This document shows positions 43,056 to 55,175 of a stretch of 64,000 bases of DNA, piece after piece. The position numbers and the translations under genes are program-made. Numbering within the stretch: position 1 is the stretch's first letter; each line of letters begins with the position of its first letter. Location: assembly GCF_000400935.1 (NCBI RefSeq), contig NC_021280.1, forward strand, positions 62,001 through 126,000, written 5' to 3'. The DNA comes from Spiroplasma chrysopicola DF-1. Its GTDB lineage: Bacteria; Bacillota_I; Bacilli_A; Mycoplasmatales; Mycoplasmataceae. A model generated the notes under the pieces. That model had not been told where the DNA came from, searched no databases, and saw nothing but the letters and a program-made list of their open reading frames with translations.

Positions 43056-44633
43056 ATGATGAGTTTAAAAATAAATGAAATTTCCGAAATTATTAAAAAA
43101 CAAATTGAGGAATATGGTAAAAAAATTGAAATTCATGAAGAAGGATCTGTTGTTTCAATTGGGGACGGAATTGCCTTACTAGAAGGTTTAGATAACGCAA
43201 TGATGGGAGAATTACTAATTTTTCCGCATAATGTCTATGGAATGGTCTTAAATTTAGAAGACGGCGCTGTTGGTGCTGTTTTAATGGGAGATGATTGAAA
43301 AGTAAAAGAAGGGGATCGTGTTCGTCGTTCACAAAAAGTTGTTGAAACACCAGTTGGGGATGCTTTATTAGGGCGAGTTGTTAATGCCTTAGGACAACCA
43401 ATTGATGGGAAAGGACCATTAAAAGCAACAAAAACTCGTCCAGTTGAACGAATTGCCCCAGGGGTTATGACTCGTCAATCAGTTACAGAACCAATGGAAA
43501 CAGGAATTATTGTGATTGATGCGATGATTCCAATTGGAAAAGGACAACGGGAATTAATTATTGGAGACCGCCAAACCGGAAAAACAGCCATTGCAATTGA
43601 TACAATTTTGAACCAAAAAGGGAAAAATGTTAAATGTATTTATGTTGCAATTGGACAAAAAGCTTCAACAATTGTTCAGTTAGTTGAAAAATTACGAGCT
43701 GCCGGCGCAATGGATTATACAACAATTGTTTCCGCGACAGCAAGTGAACTATCACCATTACAATATTTAGCTCCTTATACGGGAGTTACAATTGGAGAAG
43801 AATGAATGGAAGCTGGGGAAGATGTTTTGATTATTTATGATGATTTATCAAAACATGCCGTAGCTTACCGAACAATGGCCTTATTATTGCACCGTCCACC
43901 AGGACGTGAAGCTTATCCTGGGGATGTTTTCTATTTACATAGTCGTTTATTGGAACGTGCAGCGCGGTTAAATAAAGACCATGGTGGGGGAAGTATTACA
44001 GCCTTACCAATTGTTGAAACACAAGCGGGTGATATTTCAGCATATATTCCGACAAATGTTATTTCAATTACCGATGGTCAAATCTTCTTAAATTCTGATC
44101 AATTTAATATGGGGAATCGTCCAGCTGTTGATGCGGGGTTATCAGTGTCACGGGTTGGTTCATCAGCACAAATTAAAGCAATGAAGCAAGTTTCGGGGTC
44201 ATTAAAATTGGAATTAGCACAATATCGTGAGCTACAAGCTTTTGCGCAATTTTCTTCTGATTTAGATGAAGGAACAAAAGCAATTTTGGAACATGGAAAA
44301 CGGGTAATTGAGATTTTAAAACAAAAACAATATAGTCCATTATCACAAATTGATCAAATTATTATTTTATTAGCTGTTAATAAAAAGCGAATTGACTGAA
44401 TCCCAGTTAATAGTATTGCCGAGTTTAAGGATAGCTTAATTGAACATTTTCAAGGACCAGCAAAAAAATATTATGAGCAATTAGCAACAGTAAAAACTTT
44501 TGATGATAAATTAATGGATGAAGTTGACCATGAAATTATTAAAGTTGTTAAAAAAATTACAAGTAAAATCCCAGATTATAATCCAGAACATTATGGTAGT
44601 TTGGGTGAATGAAAAAAATTAATTAGTAAATAA
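43056..44633 (+). CDS. atpA: ATP synthase subunit alpha
   Basis: Non-catalytic nucleotide-binding subunit of F1, 525 residues, full length. It has the P-loop GDRQTGKTA, the arginine-finger region [17 protein letters not shown], and [38 protein letters not shown] split over visible segments. In-frame TGA codons are Trp (for example at 43803). Two adjacent ATG codons (43056, 43059) lie behind TTGGGGGAAC. Confidence 0.98.
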
Positions 44634-44656
44634 ATCGTTAGCAAGGAGGCAACAGG

Positions 44657-45511
44657 ATGGCTGTCGGAAGTAGTTTAAAAAAAGAAATTGTTTCAATTAA
44701 GCAAATTGCCAAGATTACTAAAGCAATGAAATTAGTGGCAACAGCAAAATTAAAAAAAGCCGGAAAAAGAATTTCGACATCAAAACCCTATTTTGCTGAA
44801 TTGTATACAATTTTTCATGACATTATTAGTCAAACAGATAGTTCAATTTACCAAGAAAAGAGTGGGGAATTAAAAGGCCAACGAATTTGTTGAGTTATTG
44901 TTAATTCAAACTTAGGATTATGTGGGGGTTATAATGTTAATATTAATAAATTGGTGTTAAAGGAACTTAAGCAAGGAGATTATATTATTGCAATTGGAAC
45001 GAAAGCGGTTTCGTTTTATGAGAATCATAATTTCAAAGTTGAAAAAATTTATGATGATATTGATATTAATTTCACCTATGATGAAGCGCGTAATTTTGCA
45101 ATGGAAATCTTATCACAATTTAATCAAGGAACCTTTAATTGTATTAAAATAGCTTATACAAAATTTATTAATAATGTTACTTTTGAACCAACAATTCTGC
45201 AATTATTACCAATTGTCAAAAAACCGCTTGGGGAAAATACAAAAGAACGGGTATTAACCGAATTTGAACCAGATCCCGAAACAATTTTAGATAATGCTGT
45301 GCCGATGTATTTAAATGCAATCTTTTTTTCAACAATTGTTGAATCACAAGTTTCAGAACAAGCCTCACGGCGCATGGCAATGGAAAATGCAACCAATAAT
45401 GCTCATGATATGTTAGATAATTTATCATTAGAATATAATCGAAAACGCCAAGCAGCAATTACTCAAGAAATTTCGGAAATTATTGCCGGAGCTAATGCAC
45501 AAGAAAGTTAA
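44657..45511 (+). CDS. atpG: ATP synthase subunit gamma
   Basis: Central rotor shaft of F1, 284 residues. The N-terminal helix KEIVSIKQIAKITKAMKLVATAKLKKA and the C-terminal helix ASRRMAMENATNNAHDMLDNL with NRKRQAAITQEISEI are clear, as is the GLCGGYN motif in between. The start follows AAGGAGGCAACAGG. Confidence 0.97.
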
Positions 45512-46924
<1,413 letters not shown>

Positions 46925-46930
46925 TTTGTA

Positions 46931-47194
46931 ATGAATAAAAAAATAACTTTGAAAATTACAACCCCACAAGGAATTATTGTCGATGAACCAGTTGATATTG
47001 TTACAGTTCGTATCTTAACAGGTTATATTGGGATTTTATATGGTCATATTCCTTTGGTTTCAACAATTGTCCCATCAGAAATGCATTATAAAATTGATAA
47101 TAAAGAATTTCGCTTAAATATTTCGGGAGGAATTTTACAAGTTGAAAAAGAACAAGTAAAAATCCTTGCCGATGAAGTTAGTTTGATTAAATAG
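46931..47194 (+). CDS. atpC: ATP synthase subunit epsilon, lacking the C-terminal helical domain
   Basis: Only 87 residues instead of about 130-140. The N-terminal beta-sandwich is complete (LKITTPQGIIVDEPVDIVTVR, GYIGILYGHIPLVSTI, LNISGGILQVEKEQVKILAD) and the frame ends at TAG right after it. The two C-terminal helices, which inhibit ATP hydrolysis in many bacteria, are absent, and the DNA that follows is a terminator, so they are not merely frameshifted. It lies 6 bases after atpD and has a weak ribosome-binding site; coupling is likely. Confidence 0.93.
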   Translation: MNKKITLKITTPQGIIVDEPVDIVTVRILTGYIGILYGHIPLVSTIVPSEMHYKIDNKEFRLNISGGILQVEKEQVKILADEVSLIK

Positions 47195-47218
47195 AGTCTT
47201 GCAAAAAGACTTTTTTTA
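47195..47218 (+). terminator. Terminator of the ATP synthase operon
   Basis: AGTCTT, loop GCAAA, AAGACT and a T-run follow the atpC stop directly. Confidence 0.85.
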
Positions 47219-47291
47219 TTGGAAAAAAGATGTTAAGTTTGGTTAAAACAAGTTAAAATAAAAGAAAAGAAATAGAAATGAGGATTATAAA

Positions 47292-48131
47292 ATGATAAAA
47301 ATGGTAATTTGTGATATTGATGGAACCTTAATTCGCAACACAGATAAAGAAATTCCGGGGGCTAATATTACGGCGTTAAAAAAACTACAAGAAAAAGGAA
47401 TTTTAGTAACTTTAGCAACCGGAAGAGTTCCAGGAGCATTACGAAAATATGCACAAGAATTAAGTATTACAAAAAATATTAATTATGTGATTGGTGCTAA
47501 CGGGGGTGCAGTTTATAATATTGCTAATAATACTTTTGCCTATGATGAAAAAGCAAGCATGGAAGATACCAAATGAGCAATGGAACTGGTGAAAAAATTA
47601 GGAACTGATTTTTACTTAGCTCCAATTGCTGAAAATTTAGCCTTTGTTTCTAGCCAATATGTTTTAGACAATAATTTATTTTATTTTGATTATAAATTTT
47701 TAACAGCAAAAATTCTTGATTGAAATAATATTCCCCAAATGCGCAAAGTTGTTGTGGCAACAAGTGATCAAGCAAAGCAAAATTGATTACGCCAGCAAGT
47801 GGGAGTTAGTGAAACATTACGAACTGAAAAAACAGGATATGGTTATATTGAAATAATTCCAAAAAATGTTAATAAGTGAGAAGGGATTGTGCGCCTACTA
47901 GAAATTTTGCGGGAAGAAGAAGGGATTGATATTGAAACAGATGAAATTCTTTGTTTTGGCGATCAAATGAATGATTATGAAATGATTAAAAATGCAAAAT
48001 ATGGTGTGGCATTAAGCAATGCGACTCCTGAATTAAAAGAAGTGGCTTGAAAAGTGACAGCTTTAGATAATAATAATGCTGGAATTGCGGATTTCTTAGA
48101 AAAAGAAATTTTTCCACACTTAGGGGAATAA
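47292..48131 (+). CDS. Cof-type HAD phosphatase, first copy
   Basis: Predicted magnesium-dependent phosphatase of small sugar phosphates or nucleotides, 279 residues. HAD motifs: DIDGTL (D8 and D10, nucleophile and acid), the Cof-type cap, TGRVPGALRKYA, and CFGDQMNDYEMIKNA near the C-terminus. It is read through several TGA Trp codons. The stop codon overlaps the start of the next HAD gene (TAATG), so they are coupled paralogues with low mutual identity. The substrate is not predictable from sequence. Confidence 0.88.
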
Positions 48132-48979
48132 TGCAATTAAAGATTAACGAACATTCAATTAAGGTTATTGTGACAGATATTGATGGAACGCTGTTAACAG
48201 ATCAGCGAACAGTTCTACCAGCAACAAGCACAATCCTGAAAGACCTTCAAGCCAAAGGTTATTTTGTCTCAATTGCCTCAGGAAGAATGCCAATGGGATT
48301 TAATGAATATAGTGAATTAATTGAAATTAAAAAATATGGGGGCTATGTGATTGGTGCTAATGGGGCAATTATTTATAATTTAAAAAAAGACAAAACTATT
48401 AAAAGTATTTTAATCCCAAAAAAAGCCATCAAAGTTGTTACCAATATTTTATTAGCTAATAATTGTAATTTCAATTTGCTTTATCATCGATCAAAAGCAA
48501 TTTATTTTAGTGACAAAGATTACTTTAATAGTAAATTAACTCCGGGGGCTTTTTTAGATGGCGCCAAACGTGCGGTATTATTTAAACCGCGGCGCTATCG
48601 TGTTGGTTATAAGATTGTAATGTATGCACCAAGTCAAAAGGTTTTTGATAAAGTGCTAGTATTACTTGGTCAAATTGAGGCAATTAAAGTTGAAAAATTA
48701 TCAGCAACTAGTTGTGATATTGTAAGTTGTCATGTTAGTAAAAGTGAAGGAATTGTTAATTTATTAACAGTTTTAAATAAAAAATATCGTTTAAAATTAA
48801 CAAAAAATAATGTTCTTTATTTTGGTGATAATTATAATGATTTATCAGTTTTTAAAACCTTCCCTTATGCGATTGCGATGGAAAATTCTCCTCCAGAAGT
48901 CATAAAATTAGCATATGCTGTAACAAGTAGTAATAATGATGGGGGCATTAGTGACTATTTAACGAAAATGATAAAATAA
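48131..48979 (+). CDS. Cof-type HAD phosphatase, second copy
   Basis: A 282-residue paralogue of the gene before it, sharing one base with its stop codon. It has VTDIDGTLLTDQRTVLP (nucleophile Asp motif), SIASGRMPMG, and FGDNYNDLSVFKTFPYAIAMENSP. Unlike the first copy it has no TGA codon. It carries a short N-terminal extension (MQLKINEHSIKV) before the first motif. Probably a sugar-phosphate phosphatase; a precise role is not assignable. Confidence 0.88.
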   Translation: MQLKINEHSIKVIVTDIDGTLLTDQRTVLPATSTILKDLQAKGYFVSIASGRMPMGFNEYSELIEIKKYGGYVIGANGAIIYNLKKDKTIKSILIPKKAIKVVTNILLANNCNFNLLYHRSKAIYFSDKDYFNSKLTPGAFLDGAKRAVLFKPRRYRVGYKIVMYAPSQKVFDKVLVLLGQIEAIKVEKLSATSCDIVSCHVSKSEGIVNLLTVLNKKYRLKLTKNNVLYFGDNYNDLSVFKTFPYAIAMENSPPEVIKLAYAVTSSNNDGGISDYLTKMIK

Positions 48980-49058
48980 TTTTTAAATTTAATTTATTGT
49001 ATAATTAGAAAAATATCACTTTAGATTAAAATAGTAATGTTGAGAGAGGGAAAAAAGA

Positions 49059-50126
49059 ATGTATCCAAAAATAACTGTTAATCAAAAAAATATTGTTAGT
49101 AATTTAAAAAAATTACAGTATGAGTGTCAAAGTCGTAATCTTGATTTAGTTGGGGTTGTAAAGTTAGTGGCAGGTAATTTAGATGTTATTAATTTTTTAG
49201 TTAATAATGATTTGAATTATTTAGGCGATTCGCGAATTGTTAATTTAAAGAAAATGGTAAATATTAATGCCAAAAAAATGTTGCTAAGGATTCCAATGCA
49301 TAGTGAAGTTGATGATGTTATTCAATATTCAAATATTTGTTTAATTTCTGAATTATCAACATTAGAATTATTAGAACAAGCAGCAAAACAGCAGAATAAA
49401 AATTATGAGGTAATTTTAATGATTGAATTGGGTGATATTCGCGAAGGAATTTGAGATTTAGCGGTTATTAATCAAACAGTAGCAAGAGTAAGCCAATTTG
49501 AAAAAGTTAAATTAGTTGGATTAGGAACTAATTTTGCTTGCTTTGGAGCAACAGTCCCAGAATTAAGTAAACTGCAAAAATTAGATGAACTACGAAAAAC
49601 ATTAGAAGAACAATTTAAAATTAAATTGCCAATTATTAGTTGTGGGAATTCTTCGCATATTTCAATTTGAGATGATTTAAAAATGCCAAAAGGGATTAAC
49701 CAAATTCGTATTGGCTCAGCATTATTATGTGGTATAGGATTAAATGATGAACCATTGCCATTTTTACAACAAAATAATTTTAAATTACAAGCTGAAATTA
49801 TTGAATTACAACAAAAACCAAGTGCTAGCTGAGGGAAAAAAGGTTTGAATGCTTTTGGGGAAGAAATTCAGTTTGAAGATATAGGGATTCGTAAAAAGGC
49901 TATTATTGCTTTAGGGCGTCAGGATGTTGGTTTTGAACACTTAGTGCCGATTGATAAAAGCATTCAAGTTATTGGTCAATCAAGTGATCATACTATTCTT
50001 GATTTAACAAATTGTAATAGTGACTTAAAAGTTGGTGATATTGTTGAATTTGATTTAGATTATTTAGCAATTTTGAGTTGCTTTACAAGTGATTATGTCA
50101 CAAAAGAAATTATTAATCAAGATTAA
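49059..50126 (+). CDS. Fold-type III PLP-dependent racemase (alanine/ornithine racemase family)
   Basis: A 355-residue enzyme of the alanine-racemase-like fold III group. The cofactor Lys is K35 in VGVVKLVAGN. Barrel strands follow with LMIELGDIREGIW, GLGTNFACFG, SCGNSSHI and IRIGSALLCG, then a beta domain. This pattern fits the 'alanine/ornithine racemase' type (YhfX/Orr) rather than true Alr. The start follows AGAGAGGGAAAAAAG. There is no cell wall to supply with D-alanine, so the true substrate is open. Confidence 0.83.
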
Positions 50127-50227
50127 AGGATTCTTAATAGTTTCGGAAAAGTTTCGTGATTTAGTATTTTTTATTTAAAATTTATAGTAATATTATTATA
50201 GTATTTGATAAAGAAAGGATAATTACA

Positions 50228-50530
50228 ATGAATTTTAGTACTCAAATGTTCCTAGCCGTTGCTGATCGTGAAGTTGCCAATATTACAATCTATGTCTTTG
50301 AAATTATTGCTTTAATTATTTCAATTATAATGATTGTAATTGGATTATTGCAAAATAAAAAAGCCCAAACAGGTCTTAGCGCCTTAAATGGGGGTAATGA
50401 TGAATTATTTGCTAACACAAAAGAAAGAGGGCTAGATCGAACACTGTCAATTTTTATGTTAAGCTTTGGAATTTCTTTATTTGTAGTTACCTTAATTATT
50501 GCGCTACTAACGCATATTTTATTAAAATAA
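50228..50530 (+). CDS. secG: Protein-export membrane protein SecG
   Basis: Accessory subunit of the SecYEG translocon. The 100-residue protein has two transmembrane helices (about residues 20-42 and 76-98) joined by LLQNKKAQTGLSALNGGNDELF, the typical SecG loop. A GAAAGGATAATTACA ribosome-binding site precedes it. The gene order secG-rnr-smpB is the standard one in Firmicutes relatives and supports the call. A hairpin follows, so rnr may be partly uncoupled. Confidence 0.9.
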   Translation: MNFSTQMFLAVADREVANITIYVFEIIALIISIIMIVIGLLQNKKAQTGLSALNGGNDELFANTKERGLDRTLSIFMLSFGISLFVVTLIIALLTHILLK

Positions 50531-50547
50531 GTTGAAAGAATATTTGC

Positions 50548-50575
50548 AAAGAGATTACCTAGTCTCTTTTTTACT
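50548..50575 (+). terminator. Hairpin between secG and rnr
   Basis: AAAGAGA and TCTCTTT with an 8-base loop and a T-run; a terminator or attenuator before rnr. Confidence 0.65.
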
Positions 50576-50598
50576 TTGCGGGAGGGCGCTGGCTAAAA

Positions 50599-52716
50599 AT
50601 GAAAGAAAAAATTATTACCGTTTTAAAAGAACAAAAGAAAGCTTTAAGTTCAATTGAGATTGCACAGATTTTACAATTAAATAATATTGATGATACAAAA
50701 ATGTTATTAAAAACATTAGTTGAGATGGAGAATGAACATCTTATTTTAGTTAATAATAATAACAGTTTTTCTTATTTAGACCCGCAAATATATTTGACAG
50801 GTGTTGTTTTAATTAATAAAAAAGGTTTTGGTTTTGTACGGATTAATAATCAACAAGAAGAATATTATGTTGGCCAAAAAGATTTAAAAGATGCTTTAGA
50901 TAATGATGAAGTTATTTTTCGTTTAAAAAAGAATAATAACCTTGATAAAAGTAAAAAAATTGAGGCAGAAATTGTTAAAGTAATTAAGCGAAAAACAGAA
51001 TATGTTGTTGGGGTGATTCGTAAAAATAAAGAAAACCATCAGACCTTAGAAATTTTAAATGTTAAATTACAACAATATTGTGGTCTAATTACTAATCCTG
51101 AACAATATTCGGAAAATGAAATTGTCAAAGGGTTTATTACTAATTTTAATCCAAAAAAAAATATTATTGAGGTTAAAGTAACAGAAATTATTGGAAATTT
51201 AAATCAGCCAGGAGTTGATATTTTAGCTGTTCTTTATGAATTTAATATTAAAACGCATTTTGAACCACAAGTATTAGAAGAAGCTAATCATGTTGCAAGT
51301 TTTCTAGCTGCTCCAGAAGAATTAACTCGTCGTCGTGATTTAACCAAAGATATTATTGTTACAATTGATGGTGATGATGCGAAAGACCTAGATGATGCTA
51401 TTAGCGTTATTAAAACCGCAAATAATACTTATGTCTTAAAAGTAGCAATTGCTGATGTTGCCCATTATGTTAAAGAAAATAAAATGCTGGACCAAGAGGC
51501 TTTAAGCCGTGGTTGCTCAGTTTATTTAATTGATCGAGTTGTCCCAATGCTGCCAGAAAAATTAAGTAACGGGGTTTGTTCATTAAATCCTAATGAAATT
51601 AGATTAGTAATGTGTTGCGAAATGGAAATTTCACGAGAAGGGAAAGTTTTAAATTCGGAAATTTATGAAGGGTATATTAAAACAAAAGCTCGTTTAACTT
51701 ATAATAATGTTAATAAGTTTTTTAATGATCAACCAGGAGAAATTAGTTCGGAAGTGCAAGAGATGCTAAAAATGGCACGCGAATTATACCAAGTTTTAGC
51801 CCGTCGAAAACATAGCGATGGAGCGCTTGATTTTGATTTAGATGAACCAAAATTTATTACAAATCAAAGTGGTAAAATTGAGGCGATTGTTCCCCGTGAA
51901 CGTGGTGAGGCTGAAAAGTTAATTGAAAGTTTTATGATTCGGGCAAATGAAACAGTAGCGGAAACAATTTTTTGAATGGATTTACCATTTATTTATCGTG
52001 TCCATCAACAGCCAAAAGAAAAAAAACTACGGGACTTATATGAACAATTATCATTATTAGGTTTAAATATTAAAGGAAAATTGGAAAATATTCATGCAAA
52101 GGATATTCAGACAATTCTCGAAAAATTAAAGAACTATGATAATTTTAAAGTTTTATCTGCCCTATTTTTAAGAAGTATGGAGAAGGCACGTTATAGTCCA
52201 GTTAACGATGGCCACTTTGGACTAGCCTCAACTTGTTATACTCATTTTACCTCTCCAATTCGCCGTTATCCCGATTTACTAGTTCACCGCTTATTAAAAC
52301 AATATTTATTACACAATCAAGTTGGGGTAAAGATTCTTGAAGATACACGTAAAACTGTTAGTTTTGCAAGTGAACAATCAACAATTTGTGAGCAAAAAGC
52401 GATGGATTGTGAACGCGAAGTGAATAAGATGAAAGAAGCTGAATATATGGAGGATAAAATTGGTAATCATTATTGGGGGATTATTTCGGGGGTTACCGGG
52501 TTTGGAATCTTTGTTGAATTGGAAAATACAATTGAAGGGTTAGTTCATATTCGTGATTTAAAAGGAGATTATTATCATTTTGATGAAAGAACTTTAAAGT
52601 TAATTGGTGAACATACTCGGAAAGAATATTTTTTGGGGCAAAAATTAAAGATTAAAGTTAAAAATGCTAATAAAAAATTACGCCAAATTGATTTTGAACT
52701 AGTACGTGGAAAATAA
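50599..52716 (+). CDS. rnr: Ribonuclease R
   Basis: 3'-5' exoribonuclease that degrades structured RNA and works with SmpB and tmRNA. The 705-residue frame starts with a winged-helix region (KALSSIEIAQIL), then cold-shock domains, then the RNB catalytic core with DLTKDIIVTIDGDDAKDLDDAI, whose Asp cluster binds magnesium, and YTHFTSPIRRYPDLLVHR. An S1 domain closes the protein (GIISGVTGFGIFVELE). One TGA (51973-51975) lies inside the core and must be Trp. It starts behind GCGGGAGGGCG. No separate rnb is seen. Confidence 0.97.
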
Positions 52717-52731
52717 AAGGAGGGAATTAAG

Positions 52732-53181
52732 ATGCATATTATTACTATCAATAAAAAAGCTCGTTTTAATTATGAAATCTTTGAAACATTTGAAGCTGGT
52801 ATTGTTTTAACAGGTAGTGAAATTAAATCAATTCGTAATAATGAAGTATCAATTAATGAAGCCTTTGTTATTCTTAAAAAAAATGAAGCATATATCATTA
52901 ATATGATTATTGCAAAATATAAATTCACTACTGCTTATGTCCCTGATACTGATCGCACCCGTAAATTATTATTGCATCGTCGTGAAATTAAAAAGATTAT
53001 GCAAAAAGTAAAATTAGAAAAACTAACTATTATCCCATTGAAATTATATTTTAAACATAATTATGTCAAAGTTGAAATTGGTTTAGCTCGTGGGAAAAAA
53101 TTATATGATAAACGCGAAGCAATTAAAGAACGTGATAATGAACGCTATCGTTTACAACAAAATAAAACGCGGGCACGATAA
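52732..53181 (+). CDS. smpB: SsrA-binding protein
   Basis: Binds tmRNA and delivers it to stalled ribosomes. The 149-residue protein has the conserved [39 protein letters not shown] and the C-terminal [18 protein letters not shown], all close to the family consensus. The start follows AAAGGAGGGAATTAAG. The order rnr-smpB supports functional coupling in trans-translation. The tmRNA gene itself is not in this window. Confidence 0.98.
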   Translation: MHIITINKKARFNYEIFETFEAGIVLTGSEIKSIRNNEVSINEAFVILKKNEAYIINMIIAKYKFTTAYVPDTDRTRKLLLHRREIKKIMQKVKLEKLTIIPLKLYFKHNYVKVEIGLARGKKLYDKREAIKERDNERYRLQQNKTRAR

Positions 53182-53265
53182 TTCTTTAATAATTATAAAT
53201 AAAGGATTTATTTAACCTTCGTAATATAGTATAATATATAAGAGAAGTTTTAGGAGATAGTCTTA

Positions 53266-54021
53266 ATGCATTGGAATCCAGATCAAACAATAGAAATTTT
53301 AAAAGAATATGTTTATAGTAAAGATAAATTAGATGAGTATCGCAACCGGGTAGCATTATCTAATATTGAATTACCATCTTTTTATGTTCGTGAAAATCCA
53401 GAGCAATCATTTTCTTCAATTGTTGTTCGTTTAATTAATTGCAAAGAGTTAAAAAAGTTTTATAATCAGCCAGAAGATGCGTGAATTTTTGAAAGTATCG
53501 ATGAAATTATTACTAATGCTTTGCAAGAATCAGATAAATTAGTTGGGTTTAAACGTCATCAAGATATTTATTTAGCTTTATATAGTGATGAAGGACAATT
53601 AGATTATTTAATTGATATGATCAGTTACATTAATACAACGATTAAAATTATTAACTACAGTTTATATGAAAAGTATAATGCCGCAAAGGAAATTAAAATT
53701 GCAATAGGGGCAGCAAATGATCCTTCAATTGAAATGATTGAAGAATTAGAAGAAGAATTTTTAGTACCCTTTGACCAAACCAATAAAACTGATTGTGTTT
53801 TAGTGGCTGAAAACTATGCCGCCGAAGTTGTGATGTTTAATAATTTAGCATTTTGTACTGATGCCTGAGTATTTAAAAATATTTCTTTTGAAAAGCAAGA
53901 ACAAATTCGCAAAAATGCTCGCCAGTATTTTAGTATTAAAATGCCCCGCCAAAAATTATTTTCTGATTTAATTGATTTAGAAATAAAAGAAAAAATTGAG
54001 AAAGGAACATTAACTTTTTAA
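53266..54021 (+). CDS. Conserved-looking protein of unknown function, possible degenerate cyclase fold
   Basis: A 251-residue hydrophilic protein with two in-frame TGA Trp codons, preceded by TTTAGGAGATAGTC. I do not recognise the family. Its middle (KLVGFKRHQDIYLALYS, then IKIAIGAANDPSIEMI, then CVLVAENYAAEVVMFNN) follows a strand-helix pattern recalling nucleotide-cyclase-type domains, but the catalytic Asp residues are not evident. It has no membrane segment. It is transcribed alone between smpB and an alcohol dehydrogenase-like gene. Confidence 0.6.
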
Positions 54022-54106
54022 CAAATGTTAATTTCCTTTTTTTCTTTTGCTAATTTATGCTATGATAAAAGCACAAATTATTAAATGAAAGGAAAGTTTT
54101 AAAAAA

Positions 54107-55108
54107 ATGAAAGCATTAGTTTATCGCAAAAAAGGGGAAATTGAATGAGCAGAATTTGCTAACCCAGAGATTATTAATCCGACCGATATTATTGTTAAAG
54201 TAGAAGGATTTACTTTTTCACATGCTGATTATCGTCCATATCTTGGTGAAGATGATAGTGTTAAAGCAAATACAATTATGGGTCACGAAGCAGTTGGTGT
54301 TATTAGTGCCGTTGGAACAGCTGTTACAACATTAAAAATTGGTGATCGTGTTGCTGTTGGATGTATTATTCATTGTAATAATTGTTCTGACTGTGCTAAC
54401 CAAAATTATGCTAATTGTCAAAACGGGGGTTTTATTTTAGGAACATCAGAAAATGGAACACATGCTGAATATGTTCGCGTCCCATATGGGGAAAATAGTG
54501 TTATTAAAATCCCAACTAATTTGGCATTAGAAGATGTTGTAATGCTAAGTGATGTTTTACCAACCGCGTATGAAAATGTTATTAAAAAAGTTGATTTTGC
54601 AAAAATTAAAACAGCAGCAATAATTGGAGATGGTCCAATTGGACTATCAACATTCTTATTTTTGATAAATAACAGAGTTAAAGTTGATATTTATGGCCAC
54701 CACCAAGTAAAATTAGATTTTTTTAAAGCAAATGGGGCTTATGAAACTTTTACAACAATAGACAAAACTAATCAGAAAAAATATGATTTAGTTGTTGAAT
54801 GTGTTGGCAATGATCGGGGAACATTTGAAGCAGCGCAACAACTATTAGGATTTAATGGGACATTAGTTACAATTGGTGTTTTTAAAAACCCAGTTACATT
54901 TTTCCTTAATGAATTATGATATCAAAATATTACAATTCATACGGGAATTTTAAATGTCTATACTTTACCAGAGTTATTAGCTAAAATTGAAAACCAAGAA
55001 ATTGCCCCCCACAAAATTGTGAGTCAGATTTATGATAAGGATGAGGTTCTAACTGCCTACCATGCTTTTAAAAATAAAGATTTATTTAAAATAGTTGTTA
55101 AATTATAA
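54107..55108 (+). CDS. Zinc-type alcohol dehydrogenase-like protein
   Basis: Medium-chain dehydrogenase, 333 residues, similar in layout to the Thermoanaerobacter-type NADP alcohol dehydrogenases. GHEAVG provides the zinc-binding His60 and a Glu, and CIIHCNNCSDCANQNYANC is the structural zinc loop. The cofactor motif is GDGPIGLSTF. The catalytic-zinc Cys of relatives (in the G-x-C-x-S-D segment) is Ser38 here (TFSHADY), so the zinc site is unusual. The substrate is unknown. The start follows GAAAGGAAAGTTTTAAAAAA. Confidence 0.83.
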
Positions 55109-55124
55109 TTTAACAACTATTTTA
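55091..55124 (+). terminator. Terminator after the dehydrogenase gene
   Basis: ATAGTTGTTAAA and TTTAACAACTAT form a perfect 12-base stem with a 6-base loop, then T-rich DNA. The left arm lies in the coding end. Confidence 0.8.
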
Positions 55125-55175
55125 TTGTTATAATTTAATTACAATAATTTTATTAAATAGAATAGGATGATAATT

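Noticed and set aside
47292-48979. Two HAD genes as one gene split by a frameshift
   Set aside because: Each has a complete set of HAD motifs including its own nucleophile Asp; they are coupled paralogues.
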